From assembly GCF_001522545.3 (NCBI RefSeq), contig NC_031772.1, positions 4,303,787-4,367,786 on the forward strand: 64,000 nucleotides of DNA, given 5' to 3'. The notes beneath the pieces are model-generated. The model had not been told where the DNA came from. It searched no databases and worked only from the letters and a program-made list of their open reading frames with translations. This document shows positions 12,349-26,219 of the stretch, piece by piece. Position 1 is the stretch's first letter; each line of letters starts with the position of its first letter. The DNA is from Parus major. Lineage: Eukaryota; Chordata; Aves; Passeriformes; Paridae. A program made the translations under genes and the position numbers.

Positions 12349-13077
12349 CTGCTGACAAAACATTCCAGCTTTCACTCAGGTGCTTTTGCACAAGAAAGCA
12401 GATCCCACATTTTAGCAACATCCTTCCATGGCAAGGTAAACGTTCCCCAGTCACTGCAGCCCCTCGGGAACGGGCTGGTGGAAGAGTCTGGCACCTCAAA
12501 CACGGGGGCAGGAACCTCTGCATGCTTTGGGGAGTGTTACAGAAGGCAGCCTGGGCACATGACTCCCACTGCACAGAAAAACCAACTTCTGCTCACAGAC
12601 TTTCAAACAGAAACCTCGTTCCAGATGCTGCAGTAGAGCCAAGCCTGAACACTCAATTTCATTGGGCATAACAGGTTCCACTGTGGTGGTGGGGAAAGGG
12701 CAAGGCTGGCACTTCAGCTCAGGAGGTGCAAATATTGCTGAAGCACACATTGTGCCAAGTCTGTGATGCCTGCACTGATTTCAGGGGGGTGAAAATCCCT
12801 GAGGGCTGGGATCTGGGAGATCACACCTCATCCTGGGCCCCACATTCTCTTTATCACTAATTTTAAATATTTCTTAAAATCACTCCTCAGGATTTTGTTT
12901 GGTGGTGGCACCATAAATGTAGTCCTTCATGGAAATGTATTTGTACCAAAATTGATATTTGAAAAGATATGGCCATATGTAGATAAAGAAGTCAGTTATG
13001 ACCTCTCCAGCTTTATTAAAATACTGAACAGATTTGTGCTGTCTGCTCTCTTCTAATTATAATCACTGAAGCATTAC
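12349..13077 (-). other. Intron
   Basis: 729 bp. Nothing recognisable beyond the splice sites. Confidence 0.9.
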
Positions 13078-13148
13078 CTTCATCTGGGTGAATATCCTTG
13101 TCATCAGGTGTGTAACCAATTGCTGCGAGACCCAAACGATTCATCCAT
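13078..13148 (-). CDS. IPCEF1: CNKSR3/IPCEF1 exon: PH C-terminal helix
   Basis: 71 bp. Acceptor is ccttctATTAG, donor GAAG|GTAATG. It encodes WMNRLGLAAIGYTPDDKD then IHPDE. MNRW(M/L)NR(L/I) is the PH C-terminal helix shared with CNK2, and the following acidic stretch leads into DYWSES. Both split codons agree with the neighbouring exons. The exon upstream lies 9.9 kb away. Visible residues 424-448. Confidence 0.93.
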
Positions 13149-14383
13149 CTAATAGAAGGATAAAAATGAGGAAGAGAGGTATTTAAAAGGAAAAACTCAT
13201 GTAAATCTGAAAGCATCCACATTCTGAACATCTGGAAAAGTCAGAGACAACCCCTAATGCAAAAAGGCTGTTAAACCCACAATTCAGATGTGTTGGGTAG
13301 TTGATAAACAGGAGTGAAGAATTTATCACATTTATTCTGATTGCTACTTATGTTTATTTCATGAACTTGCCTGAATTGCCAAAATACTAGAAAATAAAAT
13401 AGAATTGTGTTAATTATTGTCTGAAAACCTGTGTTGGAAAATAAGTTGTATTAAACTTGTGTCCTCAGAAAGGTAAAGCAGCTTATGGGCAATTTGGTTA
13501 TTTGCTAGTCTGGATTCACAATGCTGATGATATAAACATTTAGTGTTGTTGAGCGGTGAGATCAACATTATTTTTCCTTAATTTGTTTAGGATAGACTTT
13601 TGGATTTCTAGAACAAGACTCGGTAAATTGCAAGTACTTCAATATTTGCATTTGGCATTGGATGTGCTGGGCTCTTTATTTGTCCCCAATTATATAGTTT
13701 GATAGAAAATAACATTCTTTACTTCATTAGGAAAATATTAGAGTTTATTTTGGGGAAAATACCTTTTGAGTTTTCTTTTTGTAAAATTACTGGATGTTTC
13801 TACAATATATAATTGAAAAATTGGGAGAAAAGGAAATTAACACACAGAGGGAAAAGTCCCTTCTTACTGTTCAGCAAATAGAAAATCAAGAATTATATCT
13901 TGTTTTCATCAACAAGGAGATATAACTGTAGAAAAAAAACCCCTAATAGTGACATTTATAATGCCTGGGATGTTTTTAACCATTCCCTTCCTCGGTGACT
14001 AAATTCTTAATTACATCATTAATTTCCCAGAATGTTGATGTGAGAGTTTATCTAGAAGCAGCTCTTTTTTTCCTTTCTGAACATTTACAACATCATTTTT
14101 TTTAATAATTATCTTCTTCGTTAATGATTATTATAATGAAAAAAAACATCTTTCACAGGCCTCAAGTCAGACATTAGTGAACAGTACATGGAATATCAAA
14201 AAGGACGAGTTGTTTTGCAGATTAAAACAAGAAAACTGTTCAGTGTCATTCTTTCCCACTTGTAGTGGAGGAGAAAAAAAAGCTTTTAAGGACGTATGTG
14301 ACTGTTATTGTCCAGGAGAGTGGTGTGTGGGAGATGGGAGGCACAGCAAAGAGGCAGAAAATGAAGGAAGAGTGAACTCTCCG

Positions 14384-14520
14384 CTAAAAATAGCGCCGAG
14401 TTCAGCACGTATTGATCTCCTGGTCTCGGCGGCTCCGCGGAGGCTCCGAGCAATGATCTTAATCTGTGATATTGGCACTGACTCACTGCACGGCCTGCAG
14501 CGGAGCCTTCCACCGTCTTA
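14384..14520. promoter_or_regulatory. Isolated CpG cluster within a large intron
   Basis: About twelve CpG dinucleotides in some 140 bp, including the palindrome CTCCGCGGAG, inside an otherwise CpG-poor 9.9-kb intron. No splice sites bound an open frame. It may be an intragenic enhancer or an alternative promoter; nothing in the sequence decides. Confidence 0.4.
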
Positions 14521-17500
14521 TGACTTTCCTAAGTAGCCAAAGGGGACAGCAGTGTTTGCTTCTTGCAGGGAATTGTCAGAGGGTTTAATTGACTTGCAAA
14601 ACTATGAAAATAAAGGACTGTACAATCATATTGCTTTGTCTCTCAGTATTAAGGCAGAAGTGAGCAAACTGGAGAAGAAAATGGAAATGATGATTAGTTT
14701 TCCCAAATACCGACTGTTGTTCACGCCAGCACGTCAATAACTCATCTTTATCATCAGGGAAGTACATTTAAAATGGATTAACAGATTTACAGAAGAGCTT
14801 TTGCACAGCTCTCTCCAGCTTCATTTCCCTCAGCACACGGTGCCTTGATGGCCTGGCATTTGCTTCCCTTGCAAGGCAGATCCTTTCTTGCAGGAATGGC
14901 AATGACATCATTCCCTGCTCGTTACTAAGCATCTGTATTCACCAGTTTTTCATCAGTTGTTCCCAAATTTCTAAACTCATTAGCACTGGAGCAAAATAGT
15001 TTTAGTCATACTTTGCCATATGCCTTTGGCAATTAAGCAGGATGGCTCAGTGCCTTCCGCTGAGGTTCTGCTTAAGCAGCAACAATAAATTAGGACTAAT
15101 TACCATTTTCCAAGTTAAAACAGATTCAGCCATTTGTGTGGTCAGTGCATGGAAATTTATATTGTCTTAAGTTTCTTGCAAAATTTCTTTAGTTGCTCAT
15201 TGTTAATTTGAAGGTGTCAGATCTTGGAAGCAAATATAGACACCAGTTGAAGTGTTGGGATTAACCTTCCAGACCAGGGAGGTTCTGAGGATATCCAGAG
15301 CATCAGCTTTATGCATATGGCCTCAATGGCCAAATCTGGAATTAGCTGAAGCTAATCTTCCTTCTCTAAGGCTGCTCAGGCTTTTCTCTTCCAAAGGCCA
15401 AGATCATCCCCAGCTATAGTTACAAGGACTTTCTTACCTCATTTGCCACAATTCAGAGTCAGCTCTTTGTCAAGCCAAAATAAAAGGTTATCTGATGATA
15501 TTCAGTGGCTTATCATGATAAAATCTCTTCTGATAAAAGGACTAGAATCTCCATTTTAGGTTTTGTGTTTTTAAGAAAAGCACGAGTGGATGTTTTTGAG
15601 GTTAATCAGGAGATACACAAGTGGTGAGATTACAGCTCATTTTCTTACAGTTAATTTTTTTTCCCCCAAGGAAATGCAAACTCAGTCCAAAAGGAACCCT
15701 GCATAAACTAGATGAATTTCCTTGATGAGCAAACCCCTTTCATTTTTCAGAGAACTGCAGTCAAGGTTATAAAAAGCCCTTTGTGGAGGGGTTGGAAAGG
15801 CAGGCAGTTGGTTTGAGCTCTGCCCTGGGTGCCCTGTGGGGAAATGTTGGGTTCCAGTTGGGCACTGGGAGCTCCTGTCAGAGCTGGGCTCCCGAGGGAT
15901 GGAGGATGCACATCCCACGGGGCTGGGCACTGCAGGGCTCTGTGTGCTGCCCCTCAGCACAAGGCCAGGGGCTGCATTGCTGATTTGGATTCTAGAGCTG
16001 TGCCCCAGCAGCTCTGGGACATCCCTGTGCTCACAAGGAGGCCTGGGCTGTCCTGGCAGGGGCACCTTTGGGATCTCACGTGCACATCCCCGTACCTCGA
16101 CCAGGGCAGAAACTGGACTCCCTCCCCTCCAATGCTGCCTTTTGACCTGGAAAATTTCAACAACTCTTTCCTGTAGATAATTAAACAACTGAACCAGCAG
16201 GATCCACTGAGGCTAGGCCACCCAACAGAGTACAGAGGTTTGCACTCTGGATGGAAATTGTGATGACACAGAACAGCACTAAACATCCCACGGATCCTCT
16301 GCCACAACATTTTACCTCCAGGACTGTACAAATCCCCACAAGATATAATCACTGTCTTTCCAAGGCACTTTGTAACTACAGGGCACCAAGAAGTGGGTTG
16401 GTTTTTATTGCCTGGCTTCCAGTGAACCAAAGGCAGGGAAAGGTGAGCCTCAAGTGAAGTCATCAAAATGCACAAATTTTGTACTTTGTCTCAATTAAAT
16501 TCTAAATAAATCAGACTTGGTTGTAATTAGTTCTGTGGGTTACAAACAGGCACTGTTGTCATTGCTTTGGGATAAAATAGAGCTGCCTGGTAGTGTTTAA
16601 GTTAAATTTACTGAGATAATTCTGGTTATTACCCAGGGATTAGAGCCCAGGGGACTCTTCTGAGAGTCTGAATCTGCTCCAGGCTTGGGCTGTGATGAGT
16701 GAAGGCACAAGGGCAGTGAGGAGCTGAGGAGCTGTTCAAGAGTCAAAGCCTGATACTGAAGAGTGAACCATGCCTAAAATGCCCCAAATTGTCAGGAATC
16801 AGGAGCACCTTGCCCTACTGACAGAAACACCAGGAAATCTTACAAGGGCCCAAAGAACTGGAAAAATTGCACACTGCTTTGCTCTCCTAACACTGTATTA
16901 AAAACAAGAATGTGCCACTCTTCAATGTACAAATTAATAAATTTCTGTTTCCTGGCTTTTGTAGTTTGCTCCTGCTGAGCAAGACCTGAGCCAGCCAGGT
17001 CAGTGTGAGGTTCTGGGAGTGAAGGCAATTAAAGTTTCCACAGTGGCATCACTCTCACCCCCTTGACTGTTCCTTTCTACAAGTCCAGAGTGAAAAAGCA
17101 CAAATAAATAAAACAGCTTGGACAATCTCAGCTGTCATAAATTGGAGAGAACTACTTTGTTTAGTGTAGGAGAATGAAAACCAAGGGCAAGAGGATAACC
17201 TTTTTTTCCTTCCTATAAAAAAGGTCTGGAAAGTTACAGTTTTTAGGTTATAGTTAGAACAGTTCCATAAAGCCATGGAGAAGAGGTGAAGAAGAAGTGA
17301 GTTTCTGTGACACAGAAAAATTTCATTTGCTAATATCCTCACTTATTGCACATAGCAGATGGCTGGTTTTAGAAGAAGCTATTTAATTCAAAAGAATATG
17401 TAAAAAAAATTATGTCTGGAAAAGGTGTAAATTCAAGAAAAGGTGTAAATTCAAAGAAAGAAAATACTTTCACTATTTCTCTCTGTTAAATGTTCCTTTA

Positions 17501-20500
17501 AAAAGGAAGTTATGAAATCCTGACACATTAACAGAATGTTAATAAATATATTTCCTATCTTCCTTGCATCTTTTTATCATTGATTCTTGCCCTTGTACTC
17601 CACCTCAGCTTTGTGTTAGGAATGTTTCAGTGCAGAAATATTTTTTCTTCATTTTTGAGATTGCATCTACATTTGAGATTATTTGGTTAAAAGGAAAAAC
17701 TAGAACTAAAGTGGAAGTTAAATTTCACTTGAATCAAGTTATCTTTAAGTCTATTAGAGATTCCCTTGAACCATTTACTTCATATATAGAATTTATTCAG
17801 TGCAGTTTACATTTAATTTCTGATCAAAAGCTTTGCACTATATTTTTTTCTACATCACTGATAATCAAATCCCAGAATTTACAGTAAAATTCTTTGCAAT
17901 ACACAATTAGATTTAAAAATTGATTTTGTACTTGTTATATTAACTTCTCTGACTAATCTTTCTTACTGAACACCTGAAAACTCAATGCATTTCCCATTTG
18001 GGTTCCTAAGGTACATTATTTTCACTATTTTCTATGATTACGCAGGTAATACATTCATTTAGGAGAATAAAGGATGCTGAAATAGGGGTGGCTGAAATGA
18101 TGATGCCTTGATTTTCCTCCACACAAAAGAAGCCCCAAACCATCTCCTGGTGAAGTTTAACCCAGAGCAGATCCTTCCCTGTGAGCTCATTTCTCCCCTG
18201 TATCAGCCCCCAGCAGCCTCTGTCTCTGCTCTTTGATTTGTCACAGTTGCTGGGATTTGTTAAGCAAAATCATTCATGGGATAAACTCTGAGTACTTTCT
18301 GATTTGATAATTTGACATGACTGTTGATCTTGTTTCATGCATTGTCTTCTTAGATTTGTCAGGCTGGAAAAATAGGAAAAAAGCCAGAGACAGCTTAAGA
18401 ATTGACAAGTGAACCAATCCGTGCCCTCTTTGCATGGGCATCTACTTCATGCACTTAATGGGATTTTTTTATTTATTTTATATTTTTTTAAACTTGATTC
18501 TGTCAAACAAATTATGCTCTGTACTCAGAAGTCTGGTTTGGTGTGGGTGTTTTTTTTGTTTGTATTATGTTTTCCCCAGTGGGTAATACACTAAAGAAAT
18601 TCACTATTTTGTAACAAATAAATTACCCTTCTGGTACCAGCATTTTACTGTACAAATATAGTTATGTATCACAGACAATAAAAGCACAAAATAACTGATC
18701 CAGAACTAATAATAAACCCTAAAGAAATCACCAAAACAATCACATAAACTCACTCAACTGGAACTTTATTCACTTATTCAAACTTCTACCCCAGCTTTCA
18801 CCAAATGATTGGCCCAAAGGAAAGCTCTGAAGAAAGAAAACTTTCTTTACAAGCAAGAGAACTGATTTTAGAGTGGCATAAAGAATGGGTGGGGTTTTGG
18901 GGTTTACAGGTGAATTTTTTAAAGAAATGGGATGATTTACTTGTAAAATTGTGTAATTGTGCTTCCACAGTTTTTTAAAAATCAGCTCAAATAAGCCAAA
19001 TAATGGTGTTAAATATCTGGCTAATTCGTTATAATGACATTTCTTATTTCTACTACTTATTTTCTATTACTTCTTATTTCTATTACTAAATCTTCAGATT
19101 TGGCAGAGTTAACTCTGTATCTCCAGCACAACATCACAACACAGATTGTGACACTGCCTTTACCTCTGAGAGGTGCAGAGCTGGAACCTCTAAATCTGCT
19201 CTATGAAATGAATGAAATCACCAAATCTGGCTCCCAGAAGAACTCTATCAATTCACACTGGTGCTATTCACAGCAGAATTTGGTTAGGTTAATTTCGTAA
19301 TTTCAACTGGGGGAAGTGGAACTGCACAAGTCTAGGGTAAATCACACAGAAATTGCAGAAAGGAGCCAGATGCTTGCCCAGAAAAGGAGATTTGGAATAT
19401 TCCAGCTCAGTCCTAGGAATTCCTGGTGCAGTATTTTGCCCCAACAGAGCACAGCAGCTCAGCTATCCCCCTGTGCACTCCCATGAACATCATGGTTTCA
19501 CCCAGCCCTGGGAGCCTGCAGCCAATTCTGATCAGAAAATTGTTTTACTTGTGCTGCACTTAGGAGCTTTTTATGTGAGAACAATAAATTAGAGGGCTGG
19601 TGTGGCCTCGGGCACGGATTTGAAACAAGTTTATGGGAACATAAAAGGAAAAAAAGAAAACCTGCTCTTTATGATTATTTACAACACCATTGGGAAGCTC
19701 CATTCCAGGGATTTCTGTTTGAAAAGTACCTTTCATGTTCTGCAGAATTATCTCCTGCCTTTTCATCAGGTAAGGGGCTGGGAGTAAGAGCTCTGTAACA
19801 ACTTACTCAGCTCTATTTGAGAAAGAGCTGTTAAATTAGGCCAGCTTGGACAATCTCCTGCTCACTTGTCCAGTTTAAGGGAGAAAATGTCTAATAGGGG
19901 CTCAGGGCTCAAACTTTAAGTTGCCAAGACCTTTACTTGGGTGTTAATTACTCTAAAGTGGAGACAAAGTGCATTGAAACTGTAAAAGATGTGTTAATCC
20001 TGGCTCACCATCTGATTTGGCCAAGATCTGTCAAAGAGACCAACAAGCCTAAAATTTGAGGGAGAAAACAGAATTAACTTTAGTAATAAACAGATTTAGG
20101 GAAAGTCTTGAGTAACTCACTTGGTTATACCCCATATGGAGAAGTAGATAGGAGACACCATAAAATTTACTTATAATCAGTAGAAATTTAATTCAGAATA
20201 CTTCAATTTTCAAACATTTTCAAACAATTTTCTTTTTTAAGAGAAATATTGTGCTATAATTTTCAGGTCTTGGAAGATATAGGAGAAACCCCTATAAGAA
20301 TCAATCATCATTCTGTTTCAGTAGCAGCTATTTGTTATGTTTCTTGAATGAATGCCGAAGATTTATGGGAGTTATTAAAATTGCAAAGTTAACCCAGTTA
20401 TTCAAATCAAAAGTGATCAAATTATTCAGCCTAAAATAGAAATTTTACAAAATTTAATATTGGGAGTCCATGATGAGATTGCAAATGCACTGCACTGCAG

Positions 20501-22560
20501 ACTTGAATGGCATGTAAGTTTTAAATAAAATAGATATTGTAAAACAATCGAATATTAAATTCAATGCTAATTAAAGCCATAAACAAGTTATGTGTGGTGT
20601 GGTAGGAGATGAAGCACTTCTGGGAAATAAGGCATTTAACAAGCTTGGAGTACCAAGCTAGAGATGAGCTCATCAAGTTCATTATTAATTCATTTCTAAG
20701 AACACGGCTCCGCTCGTGTAAGGGCTGACAAAACAGCACGAGCATGAATTTTGCAAACCCGAGTAACACAGCAGGCAAAAGTCAGCCACAGCTGAGTGCC
20801 TCGGTCTGCTACAGAAGAATCCATCCCTACCCACTGGGGTCCAGCTCTTCCTACACCAATGTGGGGTTAAAGGCACATTAAAAGACTCCAGAGTGGGAAA
20901 AAAAATAATAAACAGTGAATCTGAGGTGAGAAACTCTAAAATGAGCTGTTAAAACAGAAGCTGGTGGCAACAGTGGTTAGAGAAAGAAAATTCCTCTCAT
21001 AGTGAATGAAGAATGTTGCTTTACATGCCAGGACTCCTTCACTTTTCAGCATGAAAATCCAGTTAAATTCTGTGCTGAAAGCAGGAGTGGGAGATGCCGT
21101 GCAAAGCATTTTCCCTATTTCCTCACATCATGGGGTTAGCAATTTGCTGGGAAGAGAGAGATTTGTGAAATCAGTATTTTAAACACATTTTTTCATCTAT
21201 GAATCTCGCTTCCTCATTTCAAATTACACAGGATCTCTGGGAGAAGGAATTCCAGGAAGCCTGTAAAAGCTGCAGGGATGCCCAGGGATTTTCCAGAGGG
21301 AACAGTTATCCATCATTTGGGTGGGGAGTGAATTCCAATTGCTCTGCAGGGACAGAGTTACTGAAGGGAAACTACTGCACAAAATACTTCAAGCAGAAGT
21401 TTGCCCTTTGCCTTCTTCATAAGAAATCAGGGAAAAGTCTCTTGTAAATTCCAGAGTAAATGATGTGAAGGATGGTTTGGTGTGAAGACACACTGGCACC
21501 TTTCCAGCTGTTCCTGTGCTCTATGGCCATCCAGGCAGCTTCCTGGGCTCCCCATGGAAAAATCAATGGATGTTGTAAAAGCAGCTCATCAAATGTGTGT
21601 CAAGACTTCCTGGTTCTCCTTGAGTCAGAACATTTTATGTTTAATTTATAGATATGATCAATGGCACTTTGACAAACAAGAGCTACCCCAGCAGCTGAAA
21701 TCAAGGGAGACCAGGCAGAGTTAAGCCAGCAAAACATCCTCAATTTGGTTTTGTCCAAACAAACTTGAACCACACTATGGAACTGAGCAGTGGAACATTA
21801 ACAACCTTGAAAAAATATCTTTCAGCAAACTTATACACTGCAACTATCTCACTCCTGATGCTCATCACCCTCATCAGTGCAGGATGAACAGGCTTCAACA
21901 GTTTCACTGCAGCCAGCCTCTCACCCCAACATACCTGAAGAGCCATGTAAGCCACAGAATATAAATGTTCAATTCAACAATGATTTGTGGCCTTAATATT
22001 CCAAAGGAAAAAACCCATCTGTATCTGTCTTTCCAAGCTGGCAAACATTAAGGACAACTGTAAGAACATCTCAAAGTTTCAGCTAGCTGTGCCAGGAAAA
22101 ATTTAAGACTTCCCAGTATGGTGACCTTGTCCCAGGTGTCCTTGTGCTTTCCACCTCAGCTGGGAATAAACAAATTTCTGATGTAACAGGAGGAGGGAGG
22201 ACATCTGACTCTGCCTTTTGGGATCTGAGGCCCCGTCCCACCTTCACCCAACCTCTGCCTTCACCACTGAATCACAAAGGAGAAGCACAGAGTAATTTGG
22301 GTTACAAGAGCTCCCAGGAGGTGTCTGTTCCCACATCACCCACAGCAGGACCAGCTTTAATGTTGGATCAGGTTGTCCAGCACCTTGTCCAGTCAGAAAC
22401 TTGGAATGTCCTCTCAGCAAATCTAAGGACATTTAAAAACTCACTGCAACACCAAAAATAGAACTTTGCTTGCCTCTGCTCTGTGTTGGGACAGTGATGT
22501 GGTGAATAAAATTAATTACTGCTGATTTTCTGTGTTGTTGGGGCTGTTGGGATTGGAAGG

Positions 22561-22579
22561 TGAATATATATACATACAT

Positions 22580-22613
<34 letters not shown>

Positions 22614-22625
22614 GTACACACACCC
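22561..22625. repeat. Compound (CA)n/(TA)n microsatellite
   Basis: TATATACATACATA, then about eight CA units, then about eleven TA units, then GTACACACACCCACC. It is a likely length polymorphism in the intron between the exons at 13148 and 23021. Confidence 0.9.
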
Positions 22626-23019
22626 ACCTGGGTGTAGTGTTACAAGTTTTGGTGCAGGTGCAGTTTTATATACCAGAAACACTGATCCCACTAAGACTTC
22701 CAGTGTTTATCAACAAAACATCACAAGGGTGATGAATCATAAGCCCATTAATAAAAGAAAAAATTATAATTTACATAGATGAGACTGACACAATTTTCCT
22801 TTGCAGAACCCAGACGTGTCATGGCAGGAAGTGTCAGCAAAATGAGCCACAGAATGTAATGTATTTACTGCAATGAATGGAAAGCTAATTCCTGAGAACA
22901 CCATGAGCCAGCTCATCGTCAGGCTCTTCCACCAGGCTCCAGGAGTCTATTCCTGTGTGAGATGAAATATTGAAGCACCAGGATGAAGAACACCCCACAA
23001 AAAGAGGACACATAACTCA

Positions 23020-23145
<126 letters not shown>

Positions 23146-23590
23146 CTACAAATACAAAAGGTTGTCCTGCTGAATGATTCTTCAACATGTTACAGGTTTC
23201 ACAGGCATTTGTCATCTTCAGTCTGAATTTTGCTGCCAAAATTTATAGATAGATTCCCCCTGATCTGAGTTCATCTACATTTGTGAGCCTCATACTTTGC
23301 AAAAATTTCAAAAGCCCTTGAATGACTTAAAAATAGAAATCCTTTGGCTGACCATTGATGTTCTACATCTAATAAATTCTTGGATGAATTTGATAGCATT
23401 ATTGAATATATTCAAGTACATCTTAGTTGTATTCCAAAGAACAACTAAAGAAATAAATGCTTGGTCCCCCCCCACCTTTTCTCCTGTATTTAGATGACTG
23501 GTTTGTATTCTACAAAAAGAAATGCAGAAGGCTGCAGTGTTGAGCTCTAGAAATCTCTGGAATAATAGATAATAATCAGATGTCTTGGGT

Positions 23591-23642
23591 GATTATAATC
23601 CACATAAAATGCTTTTTATTAATGCTTTTATGTGGTCTAATC
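23591..23642. repeat. Imperfect hairpin with CCACATAAAA arms
   Basis: CCACATAAAA (23600-23609) pairs exactly with TTTTATGTGG (23626-23635). Beyond a short internal loop GATTA (23591-23595) pairs with TAATC (23638-23642). Confidence 0.8.
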
Positions 23643-24358
23643 CCTGAGCTCTTCCTCAGCTGAGCAGCTGAAAACTGCTAAGAAAAATAACCACAGTTTT
23701 TATAATTTTTTTGTGTGGGTATAATGAAAAGGAGTTTTGCTATCAAGGAAACCAGAAGGTTCCAGCACTAAAGACCATTAATTTGATTATCTGGCAAATG
23801 TTAAAAAAATGCCACACTATCATTGATAACATTTATGTTAAAATAATGACATTTACATGGTGATTTTCAGATGTAAGAATTAGATTAGGAATCTTTACAC
23901 GTGGAATTATGAAGAACCTGTGATGCAATGTTTCCACTATGAATAGCTTAAATGCAAATGAGTGTTTTATTAATTACTATGACTTATGGCAGTTTTCAAA
24001 GAAAAGATGAAAGCTGAAGAAGCTTCACCCAGGCACCGTGATTTTTTTATATATACATATATAATTAATAGAAATGAATCCAGCAACAGCTTTCCTAACA
24101 AAAGTCCTACAGCAGAGTTGTATTTCTGCGCAGTTCCTTTTTTCATGAGGTTAGGGATATACAGGGTAAGGTTACCTTTGCACACAGGGTTATCATTAAG
24201 TATTAAATTCCATAAAAGGAGGCTGTAGAGGTATTTAATGTTGTTCTGGCACCTGCACAGGGATAATTTCCACTGCAGAGCTCACTGCCCTGGCTACTGG
24301 AACTTTGCAAATAAAAGCAGGGAGTGATTGTGAAATCCCACACAGGAATTCGTGGTGC

Positions 24359-24372
24359 CCACTAGATGGCAC
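24359..24372 (+). promoter_or_regulatory. CTCF-like core motif, plus orientation
   Basis: CCACTAGATGGCAC fits the CTCF core (CCASYAGRKGGCR). It is intronic, between the exons at 23092 and 28467. Confidence 0.55.
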
Positions 24373-25061
24373 AGGCTTGTTAATTATCTCTCCTTTGATC
24401 ATTACATAAATGCAGTTTTAAGTATGCTCTGATCAAATTTATGCTTTATTTTAAGGAGTGGTATGATATGATTTTAGTGTCAAGAATTCTTATCATCCTT
24501 TTTCTCCTGCTTTTAATGTGGAACTTTTTAATTCCCATGTGCCAGGTGAGTACCAGCAACTCCACCTGGTTCTATGGAAACAGCTGTGGGTAAGAAAGGT
24601 GGAAAGTTTTGTGTCTTTAGAACATGGCACATCTTTAATTACACAGAGATTAGCAAATACTGTACTTCCAACAGAAATTCCTTACAGTACTGCATTTTTG
24701 ATGCTCAAAATAGAAAATCATGACTAAACAAACACTCCTGCACAGTTCTGCTGTTGGTCTGAAGTCTCTGCCCAACCACCTCCCAGTGGGATTGCCTTGG
24801 ATTGGAGAGGATAAGGGTGGTGGATCTAAAGATCCTAATCCTCTTGGCTAATCCTGAGAGCATATCACATGATGGAGTTTCTGCTTGTAAATAGGATTAT
24901 TTTCCTAGACAGGAAATTTAAATACATACAGGCATTCAAATGCCGGTATTGGGGTTTCAAGTCAGTGTTAATGGGTGGAAGTTAGTGTGAAAAACAGAGT
25001 TTAATTTGGCTCCGCTCTGCTTCTGTAATGTAATAAAATCTATGATTAGTGGATCATTTTC

Positions 25062-25148
25062 TAGTGGAAGGTGTCCCTGCCCTCAGTAGGGGGTAGGATG
25101 GGATGATCTTTCAGGTCCCTTCCAACCCAAACAAGGCTGTGATCCTGT
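25062..25148 (+). mobile_element. CR1 LINE 3' terminal fragment
   Basis: Short 3' end with AGGTGTCCCTGCCCTC, GGATGATCTTTCAGGTCCC and TTCCAACCCAAACAAGG followed by the degraded terminal repeat. Plus orientation, intronic. Confidence 0.85.
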
Positions 25149-26178
25149 GTTTATTAGAATATTTTACATTCTTACAGGAGCCCTGCCCCAGTTAAGGCAC
25201 AGAGAGGTGAAATCAGGAGTGTGCAACAGGTCAGGCACTGTCTGCAGGGCTCCTGGCACTGCTGTTAGAACTTGTGAACGTGTCATAAAATGCAGAGAGA
25301 GCAAGAATTTTGTCAGGATAAATCAGCTGAATGCTGCAGGTCTGGCTGCTTTTGCAAAGGAGTTCCCACAAGCCAGGTCCCTGCAGACAGCTCTCATTGG
25401 TTCCTATATGAATGTTCCTTAGCATCTTGCTGTCTGATATTGTGATAATTTCCTGAGATACTGAACATTAAAACTGCAATAATGCATTGCACTGTTAAGT
25501 ATCTGCAGACTGCAGAAAAGAGATCTTTATTGCTATGAAATGGAGATCCCAATTCTGTGCAAACTTGTGATTTAAGTGTATTGCAGTCCTGTGTCAGGGC
25601 TGCAAAACACAACAATAAATCCATCTTCATCCCCCAGCAGTGTCACTAATATTATTATTAGGGAAATGTTTTAGATACATGCCTAGCATTAGGAACTGGA
25701 GTCTCCAGGGCAACAATTTGAGATGTATAAATATGAGTAATTCAGAAGAATGATATCTATATATTTATATTTGGCTTGGTTTGGAGGGCCCCAGACTGGC
25801 TGCAATAATCAAGATGTGGCCTAGAGAGTGCCAGTTTGAAGAATAATCCCTCCATCCATTTGTTGTACCCCAGTTAACACAGCCCAGGAAGTTTCTTCCC
25901 TCTGGGGCCCACTGGTGGCTCGAGGGGACTTTGCTGTCTGCCAAGACTGACAAGTTCTTTTCAGAAGTAATAAAATTATGAAACTGTAGTAACATTTAAG
26001 CTGTGCCTTCATGTCTGCCTGTACTACAAGGACATTTGTATAGAGCCCTGACTGCACACTTTCAATCTGAAGTGCCAAAACTGTGGCATATCCTCGATAA
26101 ATTTAAGACTTGCATTAACTAGGCAATGAAAATTTTCACTAGGTGGAAATTGTTGAAGGTTCAGGCAAGGCACCAGTT

Positions 26179-26219
26179 GATAAAGATTAATTATGCATGT
26201 GGCTCAATTAATCTTTATC
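26179..26219. repeat. 14-bp inverted repeat of GATA and homeodomain words
   Basis: GATAAAGATTAATT (26179-26192) and AATTAATCTTTATC (26206-26219) are exact reverse complements around a 13-nt spacer containing ATGCAT. Each arm carries GATAA and ATTAAT motifs. Confidence 0.9.

Noticed and set aside
15682..16475. Several overlapping 110-170 residue frames on both strands
   Set aside because: GC-richer intronic DNA lowers stop frequency; the compositions look random and no splice pattern or family motif is present.
22360..22440. Possible CR1 remnant
   Set aside because: Only a short similarity (GATCAGGTTGTCCAGCACC); too weak for a feature without an alignment.
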